From an uncultured Actinomycetes bacterium (GTDB taxonomy: Bacteria; Actinomycetota; Actinomycetes; Nanopelagicales; Nanopelagicaceae): 9,091 nucleotides of DNA. The stretch spans positions 1-9,091 of the forward strand of contig CAIJOE010000063.1 of NCBI GenBank assembly GCA_903822245.1, in the 5' to 3' direction. Every line of letters starts with the position of its first letter. Positions within the stretch are counted from its first letter, which is position 1. The translations under genes were made by a program, and so were the position numbers. Under the pieces are notes generated by a model, which was not told the origin of the DNA, ran no database searches, and saw only the letters and a program-made list of their open reading frames with translations. This document shows positions 1 through 6,754 of this stretch, in pieces.

Positions 1-1332
1 GCGCTAGTTGGTGGTCCAGTTCGAGATGCAATTTTAGGGCGCCTTGGAAATGATTTAGATTTCACAACAGATGCTAGACCTGATGACACAAAGAAAATCA
101 TGGAAGATTTTGTGGAAGTCATTTGGGAAACCGGCCGCGAGTTTGGAACTATTGCTGGTAAACGCGGGGATGTAACAATTGAAATTACAACATATCGTTC
201 TGAAAATTATGATCCACAAAGTCGTAAACCAGAAGTTTCTTTTGGTGATTCAATTGATGGAGATTTAAAGCGACGCGACTTTACTGTCAACGCGATGGCA
301 CTTGAATTAACCACCGCCCCACCAATATTTATTGATCTTTTCGATGGCGTATCAGATTTAGCAAAGAAACAACTTCGCACACCTGGCACGCCCGAGGATT
401 CATTTTCAGATGACCCACTTCGCATGATGCGAGCTGCCAGATTTATGTCGCAATTAGATTTCACAGTAGATCCATCGATTGTTACTGCAATTACCCAGAT
501 GGCATCCCGAATTGAAATTATCTCAGCCGAGAGAGTTCGCGATGAATTTACCAAAACACTTATGTCTAATAATCCACGATTAGGTATTGAGTTACTAGTT
601 GAGACTGGCCTGGCAAATTACATCTTGCCTGAACTACCAAAACTAAAATTGGAAATTGATGAACATCACCATCATAAAGATGTTTATGAACACACATTAA
701 AAGTATTAGAACAAGCAATAGCCCTAGAGGATCGTCTAGGCGGGCCTAATCTAATTATTCGCTTAGCAGCGCTTCTCCACGACATTGGTAAGCCTAAAAC
801 TCGTGAATTAATTGATGGTGGCGGCGTCTCTTTCCATCATCACGAAGTGGTTGGCGCCAGAATGGCAAAAGAGCGCTTAAAAGCGCTGCGCTTTAGCAAT
901 GATGAAATTTCAGATGTTGCGCAGCTTGTATTTCTACACCTTCGCTTTCATGGTTATGGTGGTGGTGAATGGACTGATTCAGCAGTGCGTCGCTACATCC
1001 GAGATGCCGAGCATCTATTAACTCATCTGCATGTGTTAACTCGCGCTGATTGCACAACTCGAAATCAACGAAAAGCAGAGGCCTTATCTAAGACCTATGA
1101 CTCACTTGAAGAGCGCATCTTGCTGCTTATGGAACAAGAAGAATTAGAAAAGATACGACCAGATTTAAATGGTGAAGAGATAATGACAATTCTCGGGGTT
1201 AAACCCTCGCCAATTGTAGGCAAGGCATATCAATACCTATTAGATCTACGCATGGAGCGAGGTCCACTTGGCCTTGAGGCTGCAACCGCAGAGTTACTTA
1301 CTTGGTGGTCGCTAAATGGCCCGAAAAGTTAG
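1..1332 (+). CDS. pcnA/cca: CCA-adding tRNA nucleotidyltransferase, 5'-truncated by the window edge
   Basis: Adds or repairs the 3'-terminal CCA of tRNAs in the cytoplasm (class II nucleotidyltransferase). The frame is open from base 1, so the gene begins upstream; the ATG at 100 is internal. Visible residues (window numbering): GGPVRD at 4-9, which is the family's GGxVRD; DLDF at 18-21 with the metal-binding DxD; RRDFTVNAMA at 91-100; and DDPLRMMRAARF at 137-148. These make up the palm and nucleotide-selection region. The second half carries an HD-type domain with a His-rich stretch, LLHDIGKP and a later HHHEVVG. The fusion of nucleotidyltransferase and HD domains is typical of the actinobacterial CCA enzyme family. 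443 codons are visible; probably only a few dozen residues are missing. The last 35 bp overlap the convergent MFS gene. Promoter and start lie outside the window. Confidence 0.95.
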   Translation, partial: ALVGGPVRDAILGRLGNDLDFTTDARPDDTKKIMEDFVEVIWETGREFGTIAGKRGDVTIEITTYRSENYDPQSRKPEVSFGDSIDGDLKRRDFTVNAMALELTTAPPIFIDLFDGVSDLAKKQLRTPGTPEDSFSDDPLRMMRAARFMSQLDFTVDPSIVTAITQMASRIEIISAERVRDEFTKTLMSNNPRLGIELLVETGLANYILPELPKLKLEIDEHHHHKDVYEHTLKVLEQAIALEDRLGGPNLIIRLAALLHDIGKPKTRELIDGGGVSFHHHEVVGARMAKERLKALRFSNDEISDVAQLVFLHLRFHGYGGGEWTDSAVRRYIRDAEHLLTHLHVLTRADCTTRNQRKAEALSKTYDSLEERILLLMEQEELEKIRPDLNGEEIMTILGVKPSPIVGKAYQYLLDLRMERGPLGLEAATAELLTWWSLNGPKS

Positions 1333-2578
1333 TCCTTTTAAGAACCGTAAGAGTTATTAAAAGATAGACCGCACTGATCAAAAGTGGAAGTGGCAGTGAG
1401 ACACCACTTGACGGTAAAACCAAAGCTGCTGTGATTGCGCCACCAACTATTGCGCCATTAACTGCAACATCATAAAAAGCAAAAGTTCTTCCCCGGTATT
1501 CATCCATAATTTTAGTCTGCACCAGTGAATCATTAGTAACTTTCACACTTTGCCCAAATAACCCAACAAAAAAGGCAGAAGTAATAAATAATGCCTCATT
1601 ACTTGAAAGAGCAGTAATTATTAAGAACGGAATCGGTCCAACCATCGAGAATTTAATCCAGCGGTGGCGCCCATATTTTCCAGCGCCGATTGGACTAATA
1701 AATGAGCCAATGCCAATTCCAACTCCAGCAATTGAAATCGCAAGTGCTAGGCCACGCAACCCGGCATCAGGATTATCACTTGGGTTATAGGTGTTTCGTT
1801 CTAGCAAAAGTCCCATCAAAGTAAGGGCAGTTAAGCCACCACGTTGAACCGCGGTAGCAAGGATGCCGCGCATAGCATCTTTATGTTCGCGAAGGATATG
1901 CAAACCTTCAAGCATCTCTTTCCAACCTTTAATTTCAGAACTCACCTCGTGAGCCAAAGGCCCTAATTCATTTTTAGATAGGCGGTTGGTAATTAGTGAG
2001 GCAACCAAATAACTAGCCGAAGCAAGAAAAATCAAAACAGCATCAGCTAAATCTCCGTTGCCTCCCTTGTCAATAAAATTCTTAATCCCAATTCCAACTC
2101 CGCCACCTATTACAACAAAGATAGTTCCACCAGTAACCGCTAATGCATTTGCTGCAATTAGTTCCTCACGTTTAACAATTAATGGCAGTCCCGCAGAGAG
2201 CCCAGAAAGAATTAATCGGTTAATTCCAAAAGCAAATAGAACAAAGAGAGTTAAAACTGCGCCAGTAGTACTTGCCTTAATTAATAGTGCAATAATTATT
2301 AGATCGCCGGCTCGGATCAGATTTGAAACTTGAACTATCCGCCTTCTACTAAAGCGGTCAAGAAAAATTCCAACGTATGGACCAATTAGCGAATAAGGAA
2401 GAAGCACCACAGAAAAAGCTAACGCTGCACTAACCGCACTGGGTTGACGTTCGGGAGAAAATAAAACAAAGGAAGCCAAGGCTGATTGGAAGAGGCCATC
2501 TGTGAATTGACCGAGCCAGCGGATTTGTAGCAACTTTGGAAAGGAGCTGCTCTTTTCAAAGATCCGCATCTTTCGCAT
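1298..2578 (-). CDS. MFS transporter, probable efflux-type permease
   Basis: Polytopic inner-membrane protein of about 426 residues, made of successive hydrophobic segments compatible with the 12-helix major facilitator fold. A loop 2-3 motif-A-like stretch, GIFLDRFSRRRI, lies near residues 70-81. The N-terminal part (WLGQFTDGLFQSALASFVLF) is of the type found in actinobacterial MFS proteins encoded next to DUF5318 and PBP genes. The substrate cannot be told from sequence. Start choice: the frame opens at a TTG at 2584, then has ATG at 2578 and 2569. I chose ATG 2578 because a TACCCT -10 box ends exactly 6 nt before it and no Shine-Dalgarno is present, which fits a leaderless transcript beginning at that A. 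The 3' end overlaps the convergent CCA-transferase gene by 35 bp with no visible terminator between them. It is divergent from the DUF5318 gene. Confidence 0.85.
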   Translation of the reverse strand: MRKMRIFEKSSSFPKLLQIRWLGQFTDGLFQSALASFVLFSPERQPSAVSAALAFSVVLLPYSLIGPYVGIFLDRFSRRRIVQVSNLIRAGDLIIIALLIKASTTGAVLTLFVLFAFGINRLILSGLSAGLPLIVKREELIAANALAVTGGTIFVVIGGGVGIGIKNFIDKGGNGDLADAVLIFLASASYLVASLITNRLSKNELGPLAHEVSSEIKGWKEMLEGLHILREHKDAMRGILATAVQRGGLTALTLMGLLLERNTYNPSDNPDAGLRGLALAISIAGVGIGIGSFISPIGAGKYGRHRWIKFSMVGPIPFLIITALSSNEALFITSAFFVGLFGQSVKVTNDSLVQTKIMDEYRGRTFAFYDVAVNGAIVGGAITAALVLPSSGVSLPLPLLISAVYLLITLTVLKRTNFSGHLATTK

Positions 2579-2584
2579 TGGCAA

Positions 2585-2590
2585 AGGGTA
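2585..2590 (-). promoter_or_regulatory. Putative -10 box of a leaderless promoter for the MFS gene
   Basis: Read on the - strand this is TACCCT, followed by a 6-nt spacer (TTGCCA) and ATG at 2578. It matches the TANNNT plus 6-7 nt arrangement known for leaderless actinobacterial transcripts. No AGGAGG-like site lies at usable distance from any candidate start. I see no -35 element. Confidence 0.5.
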
Positions 2591-2596
2591 ATGACT

Positions 2597-2602
2597 TATC
2601 CT
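2597..2602 (+). promoter_or_regulatory. Putative -10 box of a leaderless promoter for the DUF5318 gene
   Basis: TATCCT followed by 7 nt and then ATG at 2610. The nearest purine-rich run (AAAGGG, 2583-2588) is too far upstream to be a Shine-Dalgarno for that ATG. The box is only 6 bp from the divergent MFS -10 box, so the two polymerases could not occupy both promoters at once. Confidence 0.5.
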
Positions 2603-2609
2603 TAGCCTT

Positions 2610-3098
2610 ATGAGTTCTGGCTTAAATCGGCGCGACGAGATCGATTACTCTCTCGATCGCCGTGCGACCCTGCAAGCACTTTTTCGAGGCGCTGCCTCGG
2701 CCGCCGAAGCTTGTGACGCCGATCCTTATTTAAAGCGGGCGGCAAAACATCATGGCGAGCAAACAAAGCGAGATTGCCCCGTTTGTCGAAAGCGAGAGAT
2801 TCGCGAACTTAGATATGTCTTTGGTGATCAACTAGGACAGTACTCAGGTCGAATTAAATCAATTTCAGAACTAATTGAAATGCAGAGCCAATATGGTGAG
2901 TTTCGTGTCTATACGGTGGAAGTTTGCTTAGAGTGCGACTGGAACCACATTATTTATTCATTCTTATTGGGTGATGGAAAGACTAGAAAGCCACCTCGCA
3001 AGGTTCACACCCTTGAAGATGATGACATCCAACCGGGGAACAAAGTAAAGAGCTGGCACATTCACGAAGGAATCCTTCGTGAACAAGGCAGACGGTAA
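2610..3098 (+). CDS. DUF5318 family protein with a Cys4 zinc-ribbon-like core
   Basis: 162-residue soluble protein of an uncharacterised actinobacterial family (DUF5318). The recognition is by sequence pattern: an N-terminal DYSLDRRATL segment near 12-21, CDADPYLKRAAKHHGE near 35-50, CPVC at 56-59, FGDQLG near 71-76, and CLEC at 106-109 followed by DWNH. The two CxxC pairs are spaced as expected for a structural zinc site (inference). There is no signal peptide or membrane segment. The gene is conserved upstream of class A PBP genes in actinobacteria, which suggests an envelope or division link but does not prove one. The start at 2610 is supported by a TANNNT box 7 nt upstream and the absence of a Shine-Dalgarno. 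The C-terminal codons contain a perfect dyad, and the TAA stop overlaps the putative -10 box of the next gene. Confidence 0.85.
   Translation: MSSGLNRRDEIDYSLDRRATLQALFRGAASAAEACDADPYLKRAAKHHGEQTKRDCPVCRKREIRELRYVFGDQLGQYSGRIKSISELIEMQSQYGEFRVYTVEVCLECDWNHIIYSFLLGDGKTRKPPRKVHTLEDDDIQPGNKVKSWHIHEGILREQGRR
3061..3083. repeat. Perfect 11-bp inverted repeat with 1-bp centre, upstream of the PBP gene
   Basis: The left arm TTCACGAAGGA (3061-3071) is exactly complementary to 3073-3083, with A3072 at the centre. It lies inside the DUF5318 coding region (residues around HEGILRE) and covers about -47 to -25 relative to the PBP ATG, adjacent to the putative -10 box at 3096. There is no T-run after it, so it is not an intrinsic terminator. 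It could be a repressor operator, or a 10-bp RNA hairpin with a 3-nt loop in a read-through transcript. Confidence 0.6.
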
Positions 3099-3101
3099 CC
3101 T
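3096..3101 (+). promoter_or_regulatory. Putative -10 box of a leaderless promoter for the PBP gene
   Basis: TAACCT, with its first three bases forming the stop codon of the DUF5318 gene, then a 6-nt spacer and ATG at 3108. No Shine-Dalgarno lies in the 15 nt before the ATG. No -35 element is recognisable; the region where one would lie is occupied by the 3061-3083 dyad. Confidence 0.45.
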
Positions 3102-3107
3102 TTACTT

Positions 3108-5099
3108 ATGCGTTTTGGCCTATCCCCAGCAAAATTAATTCGATACGGCATCTTCCTTGTCGGCACTGGATTCATTCTTGCAGTTCTCGGATTTGCCTAT
3201 GCCTATTTCACTGTGAAAGTGCCAGATCCAAATGCTTTCGTAAATAGCCAATCAACAATTATTCAATACGAAGATGGTTCTGAAGCTGGAAGATTGGGTT
3301 CAGAAAACCGAACAATAGTTAAATTAGCAAACATCCCACTCACAGTTCGCCATGCAGTTATGGCAGCAGAAGATCGCAATTTCTATAGTGAATCAGCAGT
3401 AAGTCCGGTGGGTATTTTGCGTGCGCTATTTAACAATCTAAAAGGTGGTTCACTTCAAGGCGGTTCCACAATTACCCAGCAATATGCCAAGACCGCATTT
3501 CTTTCACCAGATAGAACTGTTATCCGTAAAGTAAAAGAACTTATAATTTCGTTGAAGTTACAAAACTCAATGTCAAAAGATCAAATCTTAGAAAACTACT
3601 TGAACACTATTTGGTTTGGCCGCGGTGCCTACGGTGTTGAAACCGCATCTGAGGTTTACTTTGGGAAATCAGTTCAATCACTAACCGTGCCAGAGGCAGC
3701 AGTATTAGCAAGTATTTTGCGCTCTCCTGGATATTACGATCCGGCAAATGGTCCAAATAGCACCAAGCGAATCCAAGCAAGATGGCAATATGTAATTGAT
3801 GGCATGGTCGCTGAGAAGTGGCTAACTAAAAAGAGTGCTGATGTAATGAAGTTTCCTACCATTAGGCCTCGCGTTACCTCTGGCGCACTTGCCGGTCCAA
3901 AGGGCTACATCGTTTCTTACGTAGTAAGTGAATTAGCCAAGCTGGGCTTTACTGAAAGCCAACTACAAACAGGTGGTTATGTAATTCGCACAACTTTAAT
4001 AAAACAAAACCAAGAAGCAGCAGTTCTAGCAGTTGATAAAGGAACTCCAGCTAAAGCACCAGATAATCTTCGAATTGGATTAGTTTCAATTAGGCCAGGA
4101 ACTGGTGAAATAGTTGCACTTTATGGCGGGCGAGATTACTTGGTAAGCCAATTAAACAGTGCTACACAAGGTATTACCCAGGCTGGCTCTACGTTCAAAC
4201 CATTCGCACTTATCGCAGCCCTTGAATCAGGAATTCCCCTTACTTCTACCTGGAACGGCCGGTCACCTAAAGTCTTTGATGATGTTGGTAAGCCATACCC
4301 AGTATTTAATTACGGCAACGAGCAATTTGATGATGTAAATCTTCTCTTTGCAACCGCGCATTCAATTAACACAATATTTGTGCCACTTGGTATTAAAGCT
4401 GGCCCAGATAAAGTTGTTGATGTTGCCCGCCGGGCCGGTATTCCAAATACGGTTGCGTTAATGCCAACCCCATCAGTTTCACTAGGTGTTGCTAGCCCAC
4501 ATGTAATAGATGTGGCAAGTGCCTATGCAACTTTTGCCGCCAACGGTATTTATGCCAAGCCATTTATTGTTAATGAAGTCTTAGGTTCAAATAAAGGTGT
4601 GCTCTACCAAGCACAACAACAAACCCAGGAAGTCTTCAAAGCCGATGTTATGGCTGATCTAACCTATGCCCTTCAACAAGTAACCCAATATGGAACTGGA
4701 ACTGCGGCTAGTGCGGGCATTAAACAACCAACCGCTGGCAAGACTGGAACCACTACCGATAATGCATCTGCTTGGTTTAATGGTTACACCCCACAATTTG
4801 CAACCTCAGTTGCTTTCTTTAGAGATGATGCCACGCAATCACTAAACGGAATTGGTGGTTTGAATTCGGTAACTGGTGGAAGCTACCCCGCCAGAATTTG
4901 GAATACCTATATGAAGGGCGCGCTAAAAGGCTTGCCAATCATTCCTTTCCCAGCTCCAGCAAATATTGGTGGAACTGAGGCAACCCCTTATGCAAGTGCG
5001 GTACCAACACTTGATCCATCACTTGCCATTACCCCAACTCCAAAACCAGTAGAAAAGTTTTCTGCCTCTCCTTCGCCAAAAGCAACTAAAAAGAAGTAA
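3108..5099 (+). CDS. Class A penicillin-binding protein (GT51 glycosyltransferase plus transpeptidase)
   Basis: Bifunctional murein synthase that polymerises lipid II glycan strands and cross-links their stem peptides on the outer face of the membrane; PonA-like. 663 residues. A short cytoplasmic N-terminus is followed by one membrane helix (about 14-35). The GT51 domain carries AAEDRNFY (86-93, catalytic E88), GGSTITQQ (118-125), RKVKE (140-144, second glutamate E144) and ENYLN (162-166). The transpeptidase domain has S361-T-F-K364 (SxxK, nucleophile S361), S419-I-N421 (SxN) and K545-T-G547 (KTG). All catalytic motifs are intact. The C-terminal tail (about 615-663) is Pro/Thr/Ser rich and ends in a lysine cluster. 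I see no PASTA domain. It lies 9 bp after the DUF5318 gene and 3 bp before the GT87 gene, probably co-transcribed with both, with a possible promoter of its own at 3096. Confidence 0.95.
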   Translation: MRFGLSPAKLIRYGIFLVGTGFILAVLGFAYAYFTVKVPDPNAFVNSQSTIIQYEDGSEAGRLGSENRTIVKLANIPLTVRHAVMAAEDRNFYSESAVSPVGILRALFNNLKGGSLQGGSTITQQYAKTAFLSPDRTVIRKVKELIISLKLQNSMSKDQILENYLNTIWFGRGAYGVETASEVYFGKSVQSLTVPEAAVLASILRSPGYYDPANGPNSTKRIQARWQYVIDGMVAEKWLTKKSADVMKFPTIRPRVTSGALAGPKGYIVSYVVSELAKLGFTESQLQTGGYVIRTTLIKQNQEAAVLAVDKGTPAKAPDNLRIGLVSIRPGTGEIVALYGGRDYLVSQLNSATQGITQAGSTFKPFALIAALESGIPLTSTWNGRSPKVFDDVGKPYPVFNYGNEQFDDVNLLFATAHSINTIFVPLGIKAGPDKVVDVARRAGIPNTVALMPTPSVSLGVASPHVIDVASAYATFAANGIYAKPFIVNEVLGSNKGVLYQAQQQTQEVFKADVMADLTYALQQVTQYGTGTAASAGIKQPTAGKTGTTTDNASAWFNGYTPQFATSVAFFRDDATQSLNGIGGLNSVTGGSYPARIWNTYMKGALKGLPIIPFPAPANIGGTEATPYASAVPTLDPSLAITPTPKPVEKFSASPSPKATKKK

Positions 5100-5102
5100 G
5101 AA

Positions 5103-6311
5103 ATGAAGCTCCTAGCAAAGAGCGCGATCTTTCTTTCTTTGCTTGCAATCATCTTTTCTTTTATAAAGTTTGATCATTGTCGCGCTTACGGCTGGGGCGC
5201 CCCGCAAGACTATGTTCACGCTTGTTATTCCGATCTGCCATCCCTCTTTAGTGATCGAGGGTTAACAACTCACACCTGGCCTTATTCTTCAAATACCAAT
5301 GCTGTTGAGTATCCACCACTTACTGGCGTGATTATGTATGCGACTAGTTTTTTGGTCAAACATAATAGTGATCAATATCGAAATTACTTTGATGTCAATG
5401 CAATCTTAATTTCAATTTTATTTATTGGTGTGGTAATCCTGCTAAAGAGAATGCGACCAGATCTTTGGTATTTATTACCAATAGCTCCAGTTGTGATTGC
5501 TTCAATGTTTATTAATTGGGATATGTGGGCAGTATTACCAGCGCTGTCGGCAATTTATTATTTTGATAAAGGTAAGAATAAGAAAAGTGCAGTCATGCTT
5601 GGAATAGGCATGGCAGTTAAATTTTTCCCGATTGTTTTGCTGCTACCAGCATTCATAATATTTTGGCGCCGAAATGAATTAATGAAAGCTGCCAAGTTTG
5701 GATTAGCAAGCGTTGGAGTTTGGCTGGTAATTAACCTTCCATTTATTATTACTACCCCAGTTGGGTGGTATCGCTTCTTTAAATTAAATTCCGAGCGAGG
5801 CGCTGATTGGGGTTCAATCTGGCATGGCTTAAGTGTCTTTGGAATAAATATAAATCACTTAAATCTATTTTCTACCCTAGCTTTTATTTTTGGGGCATTT
5901 GTATTTACAATTCTTACTCTTGGGTTAAAAGAAGAACCAACTCTGGCCCAGCTATCATTTTTTGTAGTTGCAATATTTGTAACAGCCTCAAAGGTTTACT
6001 CACCGCAATATATTTTGTGGTTAACCCCGCTAGCGATACTTGCCTTGCATGATAAGAAGGACCGTTTTGCATTTTGGATCTGGCAAGGAGCGGAAATGAT
6101 TTATCACCTTGCTATTTGGCAATACCTTGCCTCTTATTCTGGGGCGCACTTTGGAATTGGCCAGCGGGCCTACGCTCTGGCCATCTTTATCCGAATTGCG
6201 GCACTTGGCTGGTTTATCGCCCGTCTTACGCTCGGATCACGCAAATCCACACAGCAGATTGCTCCCCAAAACAGCGAATTTCTCTTGTCAGCGGGTGACG
6301 GTTACGCTTAG
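5103..6311 (+). CDS. GT87 family (DUF2029) polytopic glycosyltransferase
   Basis: Probable polyprenyl-phosphate-sugar-dependent glycosyltransferase of the PimE-like GT-C superfamily. These enzymes typically transfer mannose to envelope lipids or glycans on the outer leaflet. 402 residues. There is an N-terminal helix (about 5-22), then an extracytoplasmic loop with Cys26 and Cys41 and the motif EYPPLTG (69-75) usual for this family, then many hydrophobic helices. NWDMWA is at 138-143 and GMAVKFFP at about 169-176. The acceptor cannot be deduced. Its ATG is only 3 nt after the PBP stop, with a weak purine-rich AAGAAG (5091-5096) as ribosome site, so translational coupling to the PBP gene is likely. 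The last codons overlap the putative rpsF promoter. The same PBP-GT87-rpsF order is known in other actinobacteria, including mycobacteria. Confidence 0.85.
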   Translation: MKLLAKSAIFLSLLAIIFSFIKFDHCRAYGWGAPQDYVHACYSDLPSLFSDRGLTTHTWPYSSNTNAVEYPPLTGVIMYATSFLVKHNSDQYRNYFDVNAILISILFIGVVILLKRMRPDLWYLLPIAPVVIASMFINWDMWAVLPALSAIYYFDKGKNKKSAVMLGIGMAVKFFPIVLLLPAFIIFWRRNELMKAAKFGLASVGVWLVINLPFIITTPVGWYRFFKLNSERGADWGSIWHGLSVFGININHLNLFSTLAFIFGAFVFTILTLGLKEEPTLAQLSFFVVAIFVTASKVYSPQYILWLTPLAILALHDKKDRFAFWIWQGAEMIYHLAIWQYLASYSGAHFGIGQRAYALAIFIRIAALGWFIARLTLGSRKSTQQIAPQNSEFLLSAGDGYA

Positions 6312-6314
6312 CCT
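6285..6314 (+). promoter_or_regulatory. Putative sigma70-type promoter for the rpsF operon
   Basis: TTGTCA (6285-6290, one mismatch to TTGACA), an 18-nt spacer, then TAGCCT (6309-6314, a TANNNT match) predict a start near 6320 and a leader of about 100 nt. The elements lie within the 3' end of the GT87 gene, whose TAG stop is part of the -10 box. This is a single pattern match without experimental support. Confidence 0.45.
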
Positions 6315-6315
6315 T

Positions 6316-6359
6316 CCTTCAGATGAGTTCACATCCGTGAATTTAGCTTGAAGGTTTTT
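6316..6359 (+). terminator. Weak terminator- or attenuator-like hairpin after the GT87 gene
   Basis: An outer stem pairs CCTTCA (6316-6321) with TGAAGG (6349-6354). It encloses a second hairpin, TTCAC (6328-6332) with GTGAA (6337-6341) around an ATCC loop. Five Ts follow at 6355-6359. It could end the PBP-GT87 transcript. If transcription of rpsF starts near 6320, it would instead be an attenuator in the leader. The outer stem is short and interrupted by an internal loop, so efficiency is doubtful. Confidence 0.35.
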
Positions 6360-6415
6360 AACCCTCCTGCCGCGGAAATCCCGTGGCCGCTTTAGTCCAG
6401 AGGAGGTGGGGTTAA
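6358..6415 (+). ncRNA. Putative S6:S18-binding rpsF leader RNA
   Basis: A long-range stem pairs TTAACCC (6358-6364) with GGGTTAA (6409-6415) and continues with CCT (6366-6368) against AGG (6404-6406), which sits in the Shine-Dalgarno. Inside it is a 7-bp hairpin, GCCGCGG (6369-6375) with CCGTGGC (6381-6387), loop AAATC. An unpaired 3' side follows, containing CCG at 6387-6389. A bulged CCG beside a hairpin upstream of rpsF is the hallmark of the known leader bound by the S6:S18 ribosomal protein complex. Excess S6:S18 would stabilise the fold and hide the ribosome site (inference). Both partner genes, rpsF and rpsR, lie in the operon that follows. Confidence 0.6.
6401..6408 (+). promoter_or_regulatory. 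Strong rpsF Shine-Dalgarno, sequestrable by the leader
   Basis: AGGAGGTG with about 10 nt to the ATG at 6419 is the strongest ribosome site in the window. It fixes the rpsF start. Part of it pairs with 6366-6368 in the proposed leader fold, so access to it can be controlled. Confidence 0.8.
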
Positions 6416-6418
6416 CGT

Positions 6419-6703
6419 ATGCGTCATTATGAACTCATGGTCATTCTCGATCCTGAATTAGAAGAACGCACAGTCGCACCAAGTCTTGAGACATATCTCA
6501 AGATCATCAAAGACAGTGGTGGCAAAGTCGACAAGCTCGACATTTGGGGCCGTCGTCGTATGACCTTCGAAATCAATAAGAAGCCTGAAGGTATTTACGC
6601 AGTCGTTGATATGCACTGTGGTCCAGATGCGATTAAAGAACTTGATCGCCAACTGAATTTGAACGAATCGGTACTTCGTACCAAAGTCGTTCGCCCAGAA
6701 TAA
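6419..6703 (+). CDS. rpsF: 30S ribosomal protein S6
   Basis: 94-residue S6, a single alpha/beta ribosomal fold that forms a heterodimer with S18 on the platform of the 30S subunit. The opening RHYELMVILDPELEE, the central KLDIWGRRRMTFEINKKPEGIY (split as residues about 39-60) and the closing NESVLRTKVVRP are characteristic. There is no glutamate-rich C-terminal tail as in E. coli, which is normal for short actinobacterial S6. It is the first gene of the rpsF-ssb-rpsR-rplI operon, with a strong Shine-Dalgarno and a structured leader. Feedback control by S6:S18 is likely. Confidence 0.97.
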   Translation: MRHYELMVILDPELEERTVAPSLETYLKIIKDSGGKVDKLDIWGRRRMTFEINKKPEGIYAVVDMHCGPDAIKELDRQLNLNESVLRTKVVRPE

Positions 6704-6754
6704 ATAACCAACAAGCATCCAAAGTAGATAAAAAAGAGATAAGAGAGAATAGAT

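Noticed and set aside
207..554. Antisense 115-codon ORF within the CCA-transferase gene
   Set aside because: It lies wholly inside a well-conserved gene, has no recognisable protein features, and looks like a frame shadow. The same applies to the antisense ORFs at 6458-6718, 6595-6852 and 7158-7385, and to the + strand ORFs inside the GT87, MFS, ssb and rplI genes.
2579..2584. TTG at 2584 as the MFS start codon
   Set aside because: It would extend the protein by only two residues, has no ribosome site, and falls in the spacer between a TACCCT box and ATG 2578. The ATG is the simpler start.
3369..3395. Missing histidine in the first GT51 motif of the PBP (EDRNFYSES instead of EDxxFxxH)
   Set aside because: Actinobacterial class A PBPs often lack this histidine. 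The catalytic glutamates and other motifs are intact, so it is not a sign of inactivation.
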